A DNA stretch of 64,000 nucleotides, taken from contig NZ_JBGGWA010000005.1 in the NCBI RefSeq assembly GCF_041321145.1, positions 1-64,000 on the forward strand, read 5' to 3'. This stretch comes from Paraburkholderia sp041321145. GTDB taxonomy: Bacteria > Pseudomonadota > Gammaproteobacteria > Burkholderiales > Burkholderiaceae. Made by a program: the position numbers and the translations under genes. Below, piece by piece: positions 17,739-26,775 of this stretch (position 1 is its first letter; each line of letters starts with the position of its first letter). The notes below the pieces were generated by a model. That model did no database searches. It had not been told where the DNA came from and saw only the letters and a program-made list of their open reading frames with translations.

Positions 17739-18881
17739 ATGAAACGCACATGTTTCGACGCCGAGATGGAACAGTTCCGCGACTCGGCCCGCAAGTTTTT
17801 TGCCGGGGAGATCGCGCCTCACCGGGAACGCTGGCGCGAGGCCAGCCTGGTGGACCGCGAAGCATTCCGCAAGGCCGGCGAGATGGGCTATCTGTGCATG
17901 TGGATCGACGAGAGCCACGACGGCCTCGGCCTGAAGGACCTGCGCTATGAGCAGATCCTGATCGAGGAGAACATCTTTCACGGCGACCGGGGCTTCTTCT
18001 TCTGGCTGCATAGCCGCCTGGTCGCGCCGTATCTGGAGCACTTCGGCACTGAGGAGCAGAAACAGCGCTATTTCCCCGGCATCCGCAGCGGCGAGCAGAT
18101 ACTCGCCATCGCGATGACGGAGCCGGACGCGGGTTCCGACCTCGCCGGGATGAAGACGCGGGCCGAGGAAGCGGGTGACTACTGGGTACTCAACGGCTCG
18201 AAAACCTATATCTCCAACGGCCTGAACGCCGACGTCGTCCTGGTGGCGGCCCGCACGCATCCCACCAAGGCGCACGGACTGACGCTCTTTCTCGTGGAGC
18301 GCGGCATGGAGGGTTTTGAGCGCGGCCGCAACCTGAAAAAGATGGGCCTCAAGTCGCAGGACACGGCCGAACTCTTCTTCCACGATGTAAAGATTCCGAA
18401 GAGCCATGTGCTCGGCCAGGTCCACGCGGGCTTCCAACATCTGATGTGTGGCCTGGCGGAAGAGCGGCTGCTCGCCGCGATCTTCAACGTCGCGTCGGCG
18501 CGCCTTGCGATGCAGCTCACCTGCGATTTCGTGCGTCAACGCCAGGTGTTTGGCAAGCCGTTGAGCAGCTTCCAGAACACGCGCTTCAAGCTTGCGGCAC
18601 TCGACACGGAAATCGAAGTGGCGCAAAGCTGGGTCGACCGGCTCGTGGCCGAACACAACGCGGGGCAGCTCGACGCAGTGGATGCCGCTCGCGCCAAACT
18701 CTTCACCAGCGAGGTCAACGGCCGCACGGTCGACGAGGGCGTGCAGCAGCACGGCGGGGCGGGCTATATGGACGAATACGAGATTTGCCGCCTCTATCAG
18801 GATGAGCGGATTCACCGCATCCTCGCCGGCACCTCCGAAATCATGAAAGAGATCGTCGCCCGCTCCATTCTCGACATCTGA
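17739..18881 (+). CDS. Acyl-CoA dehydrogenase (long-chain/isovaleryl type; LvaC-like position)
   Basis: 380 residues, normal length. FAD/substrate motifs are AMTEPDAGSDLAGMKT, NGSKTYISNG and QQHGGAGYMDEYE. The C-terminal motif reads ILAGTSEIMKEI: the Glu of the common YEGT motif is replaced by Ala, but a Glu in LAEERLLAA lies where isovaleryl- and long-chain enzymes keep their base. It oxidises an acyl-CoA to the 2-enoyl-CoA and passes electrons to EtfAB, encoded at 28.8-30.5 kb. In the levulinate pathway the corresponding LvaC turns the phosphorylated acyl-CoA into the enoyl-CoA, which is an alternative role given the kinase gene upstream. Confidence 0.9.
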   Translation: MKRTCFDAEMEQFRDSARKFFAGEIAPHRERWREASLVDREAFRKAGEMGYLCMWIDESHDGLGLKDLRYEQILIEENIFHGDRGFFFWLHSRLVAPYLEHFGTEEQKQRYFPGIRSGEQILAIAMTEPDAGSDLAGMKTRAEEAGDYWVLNGSKTYISNGLNADVVLVAARTHPTKAHGLTLFLVERGMEGFERGRNLKKMGLKSQDTAELFFHDVKIPKSHVLGQVHAGFQHLMCGLAEERLLAAIFNVASARLAMQLTCDFVRQRQVFGKPLSSFQNTRFKLAALDTEIEVAQSWVDRLVAEHNAGQLDAVDAARAKLFTSEVNGRTVDEGVQQHGGAGYMDEYEICRLYQDERIHRILAGTSEIMKEIVARSILDI

Positions 18882-18895
18882 AGAAAGGATCAATT

Positions 18896-19684
18896 GTGAG
18901 TCTAGTGCAACTAAACTTCGACGCCACAACCGGCATCGCCCGCCTCGCCTTCGACCGGCCGGAGGTGCTCAATGCGCTCGATGTGCCGCTCGCGCGCGCG
19001 TTGAACGAACGGGTGCAGGGTCTTGCACAGCAGGCCGGGGTGCGCTGTGTCGTACTCAGCGGCAACGGCCGCGCCTTCATGGCGGGGGGCGACCTCGCGC
19101 GCTTCGCCGATGATTTCGATCACGCCGACGTCGTCGTCGACGAACTGCTCGATGCCCTCCATCCGGCCATCCTGACGTTGCGCCAACTTGACGCGCCGGT
19201 ACTGGCCTCGGTACACGGCGCGGTGGCCGGCGCGGGCCTGTCGCTGATGGCAGGTTGCGACCTGGTCCTGGCGGCCCAGGGCACGCGCTTCGTGATGGCC
19301 TATGACCGTGTCGGCGCTTCGCCCGATTGTGGTGGCACTTACGATCTGCCCCGGCTGCTAGGCGGGCGCCGGGCAGCACAATTCTATCTGTTCGGGGAAA
19401 CCTTGAGTTCCGAAGAGGCCCTCGCCATTGGTCTCGTCAACCAGGTCGTTGCCGCCGACGCGCTGGCCGCCATGACGCACGAGTGGGCGACGCGAATCGC
19501 GGCCGGTCCTACCCGCGCCTACGGTAACTACCGCCGGCTGGTGCAACAGACCTGGGCCTCCTCACTGACCGATCAGCTCGAACGGGAACGTGCGTCCTTC
19601 AAGGCCGCCACCAGGACCAGAGACTTCCGCGCTGGCGTACAGGGCTTTCTTCGCAAGCACAGTGTCAGCTTCAACGGACAATGA
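18896..19684 (+). CDS. Enoyl-CoA hydratase/isomerase, PaaG-like
   Basis: 262 residues starting at a GTG (18896) with GAAAGGA upstream, 14 bases after the dehydrogenase stop. Crotonase marks are GRAFMAGGDL, SVHGAVAGAGLSLM and the segment VGASPDCGGTYDLPRLLG. The Asp in SPDCGG replaces the second Glu of standard hydratases; PaaG-type isomerases use one carboxylate in this way. A double-bond isomerase acting on 3-enoyl-CoA or a hydratase are both possible. It belongs to the same operon and gives a second crotonase beside the FadB-type one, useful if an unusual double-bond position arises. Confidence 0.88.
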   Translation: MSLVQLNFDATTGIARLAFDRPEVLNALDVPLARALNERVQGLAQQAGVRCVVLSGNGRAFMAGGDLARFADDFDHADVVVDELLDALHPAILTLRQLDAPVLASVHGAVAGAGLSLMAGCDLVLAAQGTRFVMAYDRVGASPDCGGTYDLPRLLGGRRAAQFYLFGETLSSEEALAIGLVNQVVAADALAAMTHEWATRIAAGPTRAYGNYRRLVQQTWASSLTDQLERERASFKAATRTRDFRAGVQGFLRKHSVSFNGQ

Positions 19685-19764
19685 CATGACGCACGCCAAC
19701 CGGCACCGTCACGCTGTCGCGGAGTGCTTCCAGCGACACCACCATTCAATCATCTGAGGCAAGC

Positions 19765-20616
19765 ATGAGTATCCAGAAAGTAGGCGTCATCGGCGCGGGA
19801 ACCATGGGCAATGGCATCGCACAGGTTTGTGCTGTCGCCGGACTGCAGGTGGCGATGATCGACATTTCCGAAGCCGCCGTCACGCACGGTCGTGCAACCA
19901 TCGAAAGCAGCCTGGAACGTCTGGTCCGCAAGGACAAGCTGTCCGTCGCGGACCAGGCCGCGGCACTCGCCCGGGTAAGCGGTAGCACCGACCACGCGGC
20001 CCTGAAGGGTGCTGGCCTGATCATCGAAGCGGCCACGGAGAACCCCGAGATCAAACTGCGCATCCTGAGGCAAATCGAGGAAGCAGCGGACGATGGTGCG
20101 ATCATCGCCACCAATACCTCATCGATCTCGATCACGCTGCTCGCGGCCGTGCTGAAGCAGCCTGCGCGCTTCATCGGCATGCATTTCTTTAATCCGGTGC
20201 CCGTGATGGCGCTCCTCGAGGTCATCCGCGGATTGCAGACATCGGACGAAACGCACGTGAAGACGCTGGCTTTCGCGCAGACGATCGGCAAAACCGCGAT
20301 CACCGCCAGAAACAGTCCGGGCTTCGCTGTGAACCGCATCCTGGTTCCGATGATCAACGAGGCCATCTTCACGCTGCAGGAGGGATTGGCCACGGCCGAC
20401 GACATCGACGCCGGCATGAGACTTGGCTGCAATCACCCTATCGGACCTCTGGCGCTGGCCGACCTCATCGGTCTGGATACCCTGCTCGCGGTCATGCAGG
20501 TGTTCTACGAAGGGTTCAATGATCCGAAGTACCGTCCTGCCCCACTGCTGCGCGAAATGGTTGCCGCAGGCCGCATCGGTCGCAAGAGTGGCCGGGGGTT
20601 CTACAGCTATGCGTGA
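19765..20616 (+). CDS. 3-hydroxyacyl-CoA (3-hydroxybutyryl-CoA) dehydrogenase
   Basis: 283 residues, single-function member of the PaaH/Hbd family. The NAD loop is VGVIGAGTMGNGIAQVCAVAG (about residues 5-24) with Asp in MIDIS binding the adenine ribose. The catalytic His lies in GMHFFNPVPVM, and the C-terminal domain shows NSPGFAVNRILVPMINEA and GRKSGRGFYSY. It oxidises 3-hydroxyacyl-CoA with NAD. With the PaaG-like protein just before it, this makes a second hydration/oxidation pair separate from the FadB fusion. GAGG lies upstream of the start at suitable distance. Confidence 0.92.
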   Translation: MSIQKVGVIGAGTMGNGIAQVCAVAGLQVAMIDISEAAVTHGRATIESSLERLVRKDKLSVADQAAALARVSGSTDHAALKGAGLIIEAATENPEIKLRILRQIEEAADDGAIIATNTSSISITLLAAVLKQPARFIGMHFFNPVPVMALLEVIRGLQTSDETHVKTLAFAQTIGKTAITARNSPGFAVNRILVPMINEAIFTLQEGLATADDIDAGMRLGCNHPIGPLALADLIGLDTLLAVMQVFYEGFNDPKYRPAPLLREMVAAGRIGRKSGRGFYSYA

Positions 20617-20823
20617 CGGGCGCCGCTAACAGCACGAACACTTCGTGAGATGGGCCAGATGGAAGACGATATATGAAGTTTGCGTAGAAGTCACCGCAGG
20701 ATCCTTCTGGTCCGGACCTTGTCCCTTACAGGCTCAGCAAGTGGCAACAGTCGTCAGATGAAGGCCGTAAACATGTCGTACAAATAGTAGTCCTGTCCAA
20801 TCCATGGAAATGAAGGAGACGAA

Positions 20824-22479
20824 ATGACAACGAAGGGCAACGGTAAGAATCCTGCCAAAGCAGTCGATTTTGAAGCAATTATTGTCGGCGCGGGCTTCGG
20901 CGGTATTCGGGCACTGCATGAAATGCGCAAACTCGGACTGTCGGTCCGGCTTTTCGAAGCGGGTTCGGATGTCGGTGGCACGTGGTACTGGAACCGCTAT
21001 CCCGGTGCGCGCACCGACTCCGAGTCGTGGTCGTACTGTTTCTATTTTTCGCGGGAGTTGATGGAGGAATGGGACTGGCCTGAGCGCATGCCAAGCTGGG
21101 AACATGTACAGAACTATATGCGCTATACGGTCGATCGCTTCGATATGCGCAAGGATATGCAGTTCGGCACGCGCATCCGTTCAGCGCATTACAACGAAGA
21201 GGAAAACCACTGGACCGTTACGACGGAACAGGGCGAAAGCTATACCTGCACCTATTTTATCAGCGCCATCGGCTGGTTCGAGGTGCCTACGAAGCCGGAA
21301 TTCAAGGGACTGGACAGCTTTGCCGGTCAATGGTACCTGTCCTGCCGGTGGCCAGAGAAGCCGGTGGACTTTACCGGCAAGCGCGTCGGCATTGTCGGGG
21401 CCGGCTCAACTGCGGTACAGATATTCACGACCGTTGCCAAGACCGCGAAACATGTGTCCCTGTTCCAGCGGACACCCAACTATGTGATGCCATCACGGAA
21501 CTATCCGCTGGACGATGCCGACCGGCAATCGATCAAACGCGACTACGATGCCATTGTTGCCCAGATCCGTAAGCAGGTCTTTGCATTTCCAATGGAGGAC
21601 TCCACCCTCAGATACGATGACGTGACTGATGAGCAGCGTCAGGCTATCCTCGATGCCGGCTGGGAAGCTGGTGGATTCCGCTTTCTTTTTGAAACGTTTT
21701 GCGACATCTTCGTCGACGAGCGCTCGAATGCCGCAGCCTCCGAATTCGTTCGCAACAAGATCCGTGCAATCGTCAAGGACCCCGTCGTCGCCGAAAAGCT
21801 CTGCCCCAAATATCCGATCGCGCTAAAGCGGCCGCCGACGTGCAACTTCTATTACGAGACCTTCAATCGGCCAAACGTTTCGCTGGTCGACATCAGCGAG
21901 TCGCCGATAGAGGAGATTGTTCCCGGCGGCATCCGGGTCGGCTCCGAGTACCACGAGCTGGACATCATTATCTTTGCCATGGGCTTCGATGCGGTGACAG
22001 GACCGCTGAGCAATCTTGATGTTCGCGGACGGGGCGGAGAGACGATCAAGCACAAATGGCAGGCCGGTCCGCGCACGAGCCTCGGCATCGGCATTGACGG
22101 CTTTCCGAATCTGTTCATCGTCACCGGCCCCCAGGCACCATTTGCCAATGTACCGCCGATCGTCGAGGGCGCGGTGACATGGATCGGCCAAGCAATCACC
22201 CACATGCGCGAGAAGGGCTATGACCGTATGGAAGCCAGCCCTGAAGCGGTTGAATCCTGGGCGCAACTGATGCAGACAATGGTGAACGCTACGCTGTTGC
22301 GTCACGCAGGCTCGCAGCGCTCCTGGTACATGGGCGCCAACATCCCTGGCAAGCCCCAAACAGTGCTCTTCTACTTTGGAGGCGCAGAAGCGTACTTCAA
22401 CGATATCGAGCGCGTAGCGGCTAACGGCTTCGAAGGTTTCAATTTATCCCGTATCGGGGAAACCGTCGAGCCTGCGTGA
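20824..22479 (+). CDS. Flavin-dependent Baeyer-Villiger monooxygenase with altered fingerprint
   Basis: 551 residues, the size of type I BVMOs such as cyclohexanone or phenylacetone monooxygenase. It has the FAD loop VGAGFGGIRAL, the N-terminal motif GGTWYWNRYPGARTD, the NADPH loop VGAGSTAVQI, and the region KRPPTCNFYYETFNRPNV that carries the active-site Arg. The family fingerprint FxGxxxHxxxWP reads FAGQWYLSCRWP: Leu replaces the conserved His. It should insert oxygen beside a ketone to give an ester or lactone, unless the change alters its chemistry. AAGGAG precedes the ATG. It lies 207 bases after the beta-oxidation genes and may have its own promoter. Confidence 0.9.
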   Translation: MTTKGNGKNPAKAVDFEAIIVGAGFGGIRALHEMRKLGLSVRLFEAGSDVGGTWYWNRYPGARTDSESWSYCFYFSRELMEEWDWPERMPSWEHVQNYMRYTVDRFDMRKDMQFGTRIRSAHYNEEENHWTVTTEQGESYTCTYFISAIGWFEVPTKPEFKGLDSFAGQWYLSCRWPEKPVDFTGKRVGIVGAGSTAVQIFTTVAKTAKHVSLFQRTPNYVMPSRNYPLDDADRQSIKRDYDAIVAQIRKQVFAFPMEDSTLRYDDVTDEQRQAILDAGWEAGGFRFLFETFCDIFVDERSNAAASEFVRNKIRAIVKDPVVAEKLCPKYPIALKRPPTCNFYYETFNRPNVSLVDISESPIEEIVPGGIRVGSEYHELDIIIFAMGFDAVTGPLSNLDVRGRGGETIKHKWQAGPRTSLGIGIDGFPNLFIVTGPQAPFANVPPIVEGAVTWIGQAITHMREKGYDRMEASPEAVESWAQLMQTMVNATLLRHAGSQRSWYMGANIPGKPQTVLFYFGGAEAYFNDIERVAANGFEGFNLSRIGETVEPA

Positions 22480-22635
22480 GTATCCCCACGTCAACATAAA
22501 CTTGCCGATCGCCCAACCACCCATCGTCGTTAGCGCGCCAGAACGCAACCCGATGGGAGCGAAACCGTGCAACAGCAAAGACATCCTTGATCCCCAAGGA
22601 TCAGGGAGACATTACACGCCTTACAGGAGGTCGTC

Positions 22636-24243
22636 TTGAATCCAAGCCGTTACGCGTCACACAACACCGATGTAGCCAAGGGGTGGGCCTACGATGAGAT
22701 TGTTCCCCCGAGCCTTCTGTACGGTGCCAATGGCATGCGCTTTGGCCCGGATGGCAAACTCTATGTCGCGCAGTGCTTCGGCAGTCAGATCAGCGCGATC
22801 GATACACGTAATGGCGTGGCCACAACAGTCACGCCGGTCGGTAGCGATATCGTCGCGCCTGATGACCTCGCCTTCGACTCGCAGGGCAATCTGTTCGCCA
22901 CGGAAGTCATGACAGATCGCGTGAGCATGCGATCCGCCGATGGCACCGTGCGCGTGCTCAATGATGGTCTGCCGACCGCCAACGGCATCACGGTTCACGG
23001 CGATCGGATCTTCGTTGATGAATTCCGTGTCGGCGGTCGGGTACTCGAACTCTACACAGATGGTCGCTCGCCTCGCGTAATCGCGGAGAACCTCACGCTA
23101 CCGAACGCACTGTCGATGGGCCCCGACGGGAAGCTCTATTTTCCGCTTGTTGCCACCGGCGAGATCTGGCGTGTCGCGGTCGAGAATGGTTCTCCAGAAT
23201 GCGTAGCAAGCGGCCTGTCGACTCCCACCGCAGTGAAATTCGATCTGCAGAACGGGGGGCTGGTCGTAACTGAAGCAGGTTCAGGCGAGATCACCTGGAT
23301 TGACGTCGTCAGCGGCATGCGCAAAACGCTCGCAAAGTTGCGACCGGGCACTGACAATCTTGTCTTCGATGGAGACGGCCGTCTGTTCGTCTCGCATTTC
23401 ACTGATGGCGGCATCACCGAAATCGGTGCGGACGGCAATGTCCAAACCCTGGTCGCTCCCGGTCTCGTCGGACCATTCGGGATCGCGGTCGACAGGAATG
23501 GATCAGTCCACATCGCCGACGGCATGACTCTGGCAGTTGTCGATACTTCCGGACAGTTGCAGCAGCCTGCAAACCTCCTGAATCATGGCTTTCCCGGCTA
23601 CATTCGCGGCATCGCTGTGACCGACGACGGCACGGTTTTCGTGACCAATAGCGCGGGCGGGCTTGCGCGTTATCGTGCGGGCGAGGAAGCCACGTTCCTG
23701 CTATCCGACCTCGACCAGCCCATGGGTCTCGCCGTGCTCCCGAATGGAGCTATCCGAATGTGCGAGGCGGGCCGTGGACGCGTCATCGAGCACGCACCGG
23801 ATGGAAGCACGCGCGCGCTCGCGACCGGCTTGCGTTTTCCGACTGGCATCGCCTGCACGGCGGATGGCCGCAGTTTCGTCTCTGAGGGTGCCGGCGGCCG
23901 GGTGGTCGAACTGCTCCACGGCGATGTTGCGACGGTACTGGATGGGCTTGTTGAACCACACGGACTGGCCATCGCAGACGCTGCATTGAACGTCCTCGAT
24001 CGGGGTGCCAAGACGCTATACGCTGTCTCGCTCGAGGACGGCTCCGCGCAACGACTTGCAAGTTCCTTGCCGGTTGGCCCCGCTCCGAACATCGTCCCGC
24101 GACAGCTTCCTGGTATCGAGAACCTGATGCCGGGGCCCTTGCACGCGTTTGCAGGACTCGCTGCCGACAGGACTGGAGCGATCTACATCTCATGCGATGG
24201 TGACGGCAGCGTTCGCCGTCTGCGCCGTGATGCGGCGGTGTAG
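22636..24243 (+). CDS. NHL/SMP-30-type beta-propeller protein (possible lactonase)
   Basis: 535 residues from a TTG start with AGGAGG five bases upstream. Repeated units of about 40-45 residues with NGMRFGPDGKLYVA, DDLAFDSQGNLFATE, FGIAVDRNGSVHIAD and GLAADRTGAIYIS build one or two beta-propellers of NHL/SMP-30/Vgb type. No signal peptide or membrane segment is visible. SMP-30/gluconolactonase relatives open lactones with a bound metal, and its place right after a Baeyer-Villiger monooxygenase suggests hydrolysis of the lactone that enzyme would form. The metal ligands cannot be assigned with confidence, so a binding or structural role remains possible. Confidence 0.8.
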   Translation: MNPSRYASHNTDVAKGWAYDEIVPPSLLYGANGMRFGPDGKLYVAQCFGSQISAIDTRNGVATTVTPVGSDIVAPDDLAFDSQGNLFATEVMTDRVSMRSADGTVRVLNDGLPTANGITVHGDRIFVDEFRVGGRVLELYTDGRSPRVIAENLTLPNALSMGPDGKLYFPLVATGEIWRVAVENGSPECVASGLSTPTAVKFDLQNGGLVVTEAGSGEITWIDVVSGMRKTLAKLRPGTDNLVFDGDGRLFVSHFTDGGITEIGADGNVQTLVAPGLVGPFGIAVDRNGSVHIADGMTLAVVDTSGQLQQPANLLNHGFPGYIRGIAVTDDGTVFVTNSAGGLARYRAGEEATFLLSDLDQPMGLAVLPNGAIRMCEAGRGRVIEHAPDGSTRALATGLRFPTGIACTADGRSFVSEGAGGRVVELLHGDVATVLDGLVEPHGLAIADAALNVLDRGAKTLYAVSLEDGSAQRLASSLPVGPAPNIVPRQLPGIENLMPGPLHAFAGLAADRTGAIYISCDGDGSVRRLRRDAAV

Positions 24244-24542
24244 CCAAACGATTTGGTTGTGGTCACTGGCGTCTGGAAATCAGGCCACCTGTGGCGTTTA
24301 TCCGAACGAGCCGAAATCCTGGTACGGGCTTTCCGGAAAGACGCCTAGCCGAAAATGATGCTGTACTGACCGGAAAGAAGGTTCTTCGGCGACAGGAGGG
24401 TCGCCGTTGATTGCTAACAGGTGAAGGTGGTTTCGTCGCAGCACGAGGATCGCCACGCACATATCGGCTCATGGTCCAGAATTATTCTATTTAGCAATAC
24501 TAAATTAATAGTAATAAATATTCGATTTAAGGAGACGATTCA

Positions 24543-25595
24543 ATGAAACTGTCGCAGCTTCTTGCTCTATCTGCCGTATTAGGTGTTATTGCCAACGACG
24601 TTCATGCGCAAAGTAGCGTCACCATATACGGCATTCTCGATACCGGGATCCTGTACCAGTCGCGAACCGCTAACGACGCAGGTAAGGGATTCGCCGCGCT
24701 CGACGCAGGTGGTTGGCCAACTTTATGGGGCATGACTGGCGCTGAAGATCTGGGCGCAGGATATAAAGCTGTTTTCAAGCTCGAAAGCGGCTTCTCCACC
24801 GTGAACGGAGGATTAGGAAATTCAAACGGAAATTTTTGGGGGCGCAATGCTTACGTCGGGGTCGAGACGCCATACGGTACCTTGCACGCGGGATTGGAAA
24901 TATCCAGCTTCTTCAATGCCGTTGCCCTTAACGACCCGGTAGGATCTTCATTCTTCGCAAGTGCGGTGACCACTGAGATCGATACGTTGGGCCTCGCCGG
25001 CGCGATCGTAAGTAACGGCCTCAGTTACACGTCACCCACTATTGCAGGTCTGCAGATCCGGATCGACCGCGGATTCGGAAACGTTGCGGGCGATTTCAGG
25101 GCAGGCAGCCATACGGGCGCTTCGGCGAACTACGACAACGGGCCGTTCAGTGCCACCGCCGCATACTTTACGGAGAACGATCCGGCAAGCGGTGCTTCGA
25201 CATATCGCGGCGTTACGGCGAATGCAGGCTATGCGGTAGGTCCCGTGACGGCCAGATTGTCGTTCAGCAAGTTTCGCAACATGTCGACAGATGCTCCGTT
25301 GACTAACGTGAACGTGTATGGGGCAGGGGCGGAATGGCTTGTAACCCCCGCTGTGGCGCTGACCGCGATCGCCTATGCCTCGCAGGACACCAATGTCCGG
25401 GCAAACAAGTCCATGCTGTATCGGGTGGGAGCACAGTATTTCCTGTCGAAACGCACAACCCTATACGGGCAGGTCGGCGTAGTCCATAACGACGCGGACA
25501 TGAACACGTCCCTGGCGCTGAACGCCCCGACTACCTTCGCGCCGCCGAGAGGAACGACTGTGGGCGTGAACGTTGGCATCAGGCATATGTTCTAA
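24543..25595 (+). CDS. Outer-membrane porin, Gram-negative (Burkholderia OmpC-like)
   Basis: 350 residues with a signal peptide cleaved after VHA (residues 1-22), then the family N-terminus QSSVTIYGILDTGI and a C-terminal phenylalanine after NVGIRHM, as required for barrel assembly. It forms a general or substrate-selective 16-strand trimeric channel. AAGGAG lies nine bases before the ATG, and the 60 bases upstream are unusually AT-rich (24480-24540), which suggests its own promoter. Placed at the end of the rightward catabolic run, it probably helps uptake of the substrate. Confidence 0.93.
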   Translation: MKLSQLLALSAVLGVIANDVHAQSSVTIYGILDTGILYQSRTANDAGKGFAALDAGGWPTLWGMTGAEDLGAGYKAVFKLESGFSTVNGGLGNSNGNFWGRNAYVGVETPYGTLHAGLEISSFFNAVALNDPVGSSFFASAVTTEIDTLGLAGAIVSNGLSYTSPTIAGLQIRIDRGFGNVAGDFRAGSHTGASANYDNGPFSATAAYFTENDPASGASTYRGVTANAGYAVGPVTARLSFSKFRNMSTDAPLTNVNVYGAGAEWLVTPAVALTAIAYASQDTNVRANKSMLYRVGAQYFLSKRTTLYGQVGVVHNDADMNTSLALNAPTTFAPPRGTTVGVNVGIRHMF

Positions 25596-25875
25596 CGATG
25601 CGGCGAATTCGTCCTGGAAGGCAAAGGGATCTGTACCAGACAGCTCACCAGGACGTCTGCAAGAACAAATTTACACACTTACGGCAAACCGCACCGATCA
25701 CTGGAGCGATGTTCACATCGACAATCAGAAAGACCTGTCGATGCGTACCGTTATGCAACAACCCGCCACCGCATGGAGGTGTGGCCGGTTGCGCCATGAC
25801 TGGCGGGCCAATTTTCTACCGGACGTATGGCCGGAACCCTCCCTTGACGACCCGACATAGGACCGAGAGTACGAA

Positions 25876-26118
25876 ATGGACAACCAAGGCAGAACCCTGC
25901 GTGACCTGGTTGAAAAGTGGTTGAGACCTGGTCCGGCTATGCCAGCCCGGGTAGTGCGGACAATTCGCGGTGGCAGGACGACGGCGCGCTATACCTGCGT
26001 CGAAATCAGGTGCGGGCGTCTGTCCGTGCTCTTCTTCCGGCACAAAGGCGGCATCTGGAACGTGTGTCCTCCCCGCACCGAGCGACCGTCGATGGCTCCG
26101 GAACAGTGCGCGGAATAA
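25876..26118 (+). CDS. Small DUF3331-like protein
   Basis: 80 residues. RTLRDLVEKWLRPG at the N-terminus, basic middle, and LFFRHKGGIWNVCPPRTERPSM at the end resemble DUF3331 proteins, which are small, of unknown function and mainly found in Burkholderia-type genomes. The ribosome site is weak. No membrane segment or signal. Start could also be internal. The assignment is from memory of the pattern and is moderate. Confidence 0.5.
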   Translation: MDNQGRTLRDLVEKWLRPGPAMPARVVRTIRGGRTTARYTCVEIRCGRLSVLFFRHKGGIWNVCPPRTERPSMAPEQCAE

Positions 26119-26316
26119 CGTATCCGATCTGCACGGTTTTCGTTAGATGCAAGAACCCACAGCTTTGCTCTCCATGGTTCGTCATCGCATGCAGGTCGGC
26201 ACACCTGACATCGTGGATCGGCCCGATATCACGAGAGCCGCCAGCGCAAAGATCAGGCGGCAACCCACCAACACCGCACGATCGCGACGTCTATATTCGA
26301 TGTGCAGGAGCGAGTT

Positions 26317-26559
26317 ATGTTCAAACCAACCCGTGTGAGGAAGAAAGTCGGAAATGCCTCGTTCAAAGCGGAGTTTCATGCGGGCACCGGTCGGCTCCGG
26401 ATCTTTGCTGACGGGGTGGTCTCACACGACCTCTCTCCGCCGCATTCCTGGTTCGTGGTAGCCTCTTGCTCGGGCGACAGTCACTGGGGGACCCAGCCGG
26501 ATAAGGTCGACCTATTGCACGTCCTGAACCATTTCGTCGGGCAATGGCCCGCTTCATAG
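26317..26559 (+). CDS. Small hypothetical protein
   Basis: 80 residues from an ATG with AGGAG seven bases upstream. The translation is balanced (KAEFHAGTGRLRIFADGV, then HSWFVVASCSGDSHWG) and has no signal peptide or membrane span. It follows the DUF3331-like gene by 198 bases. The good ribosome site and normal composition suggest a real gene; I do not recognise the family. Confidence 0.5.
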   Translation: MFKPTRVRKKVGNASFKAEFHAGTGRLRIFADGVVSHDLSPPHSWFVVASCSGDSHWGTQPDKVDLLHVLNHFVGQWPAS

Positions 26560-26775
26560 CACGGAAACAGGAACGGCCGCAACAGCGCATCGCCGGCGAT
26601 GCCCGATCGCCCGCCAAGCGCGATGTCCAGGCGGGGGCCGACACCCACCTGATGCGACGCGGGCGCTGCTTCGGGATCAATGTGCACCGACGATTTCAGT
26701 CTGCCGTACTGCGTGCCGCACTGGCAATGCCGGTTTGAACCGGAAGTTCTCGTGGCAAACCAGCCCACCAGGACA

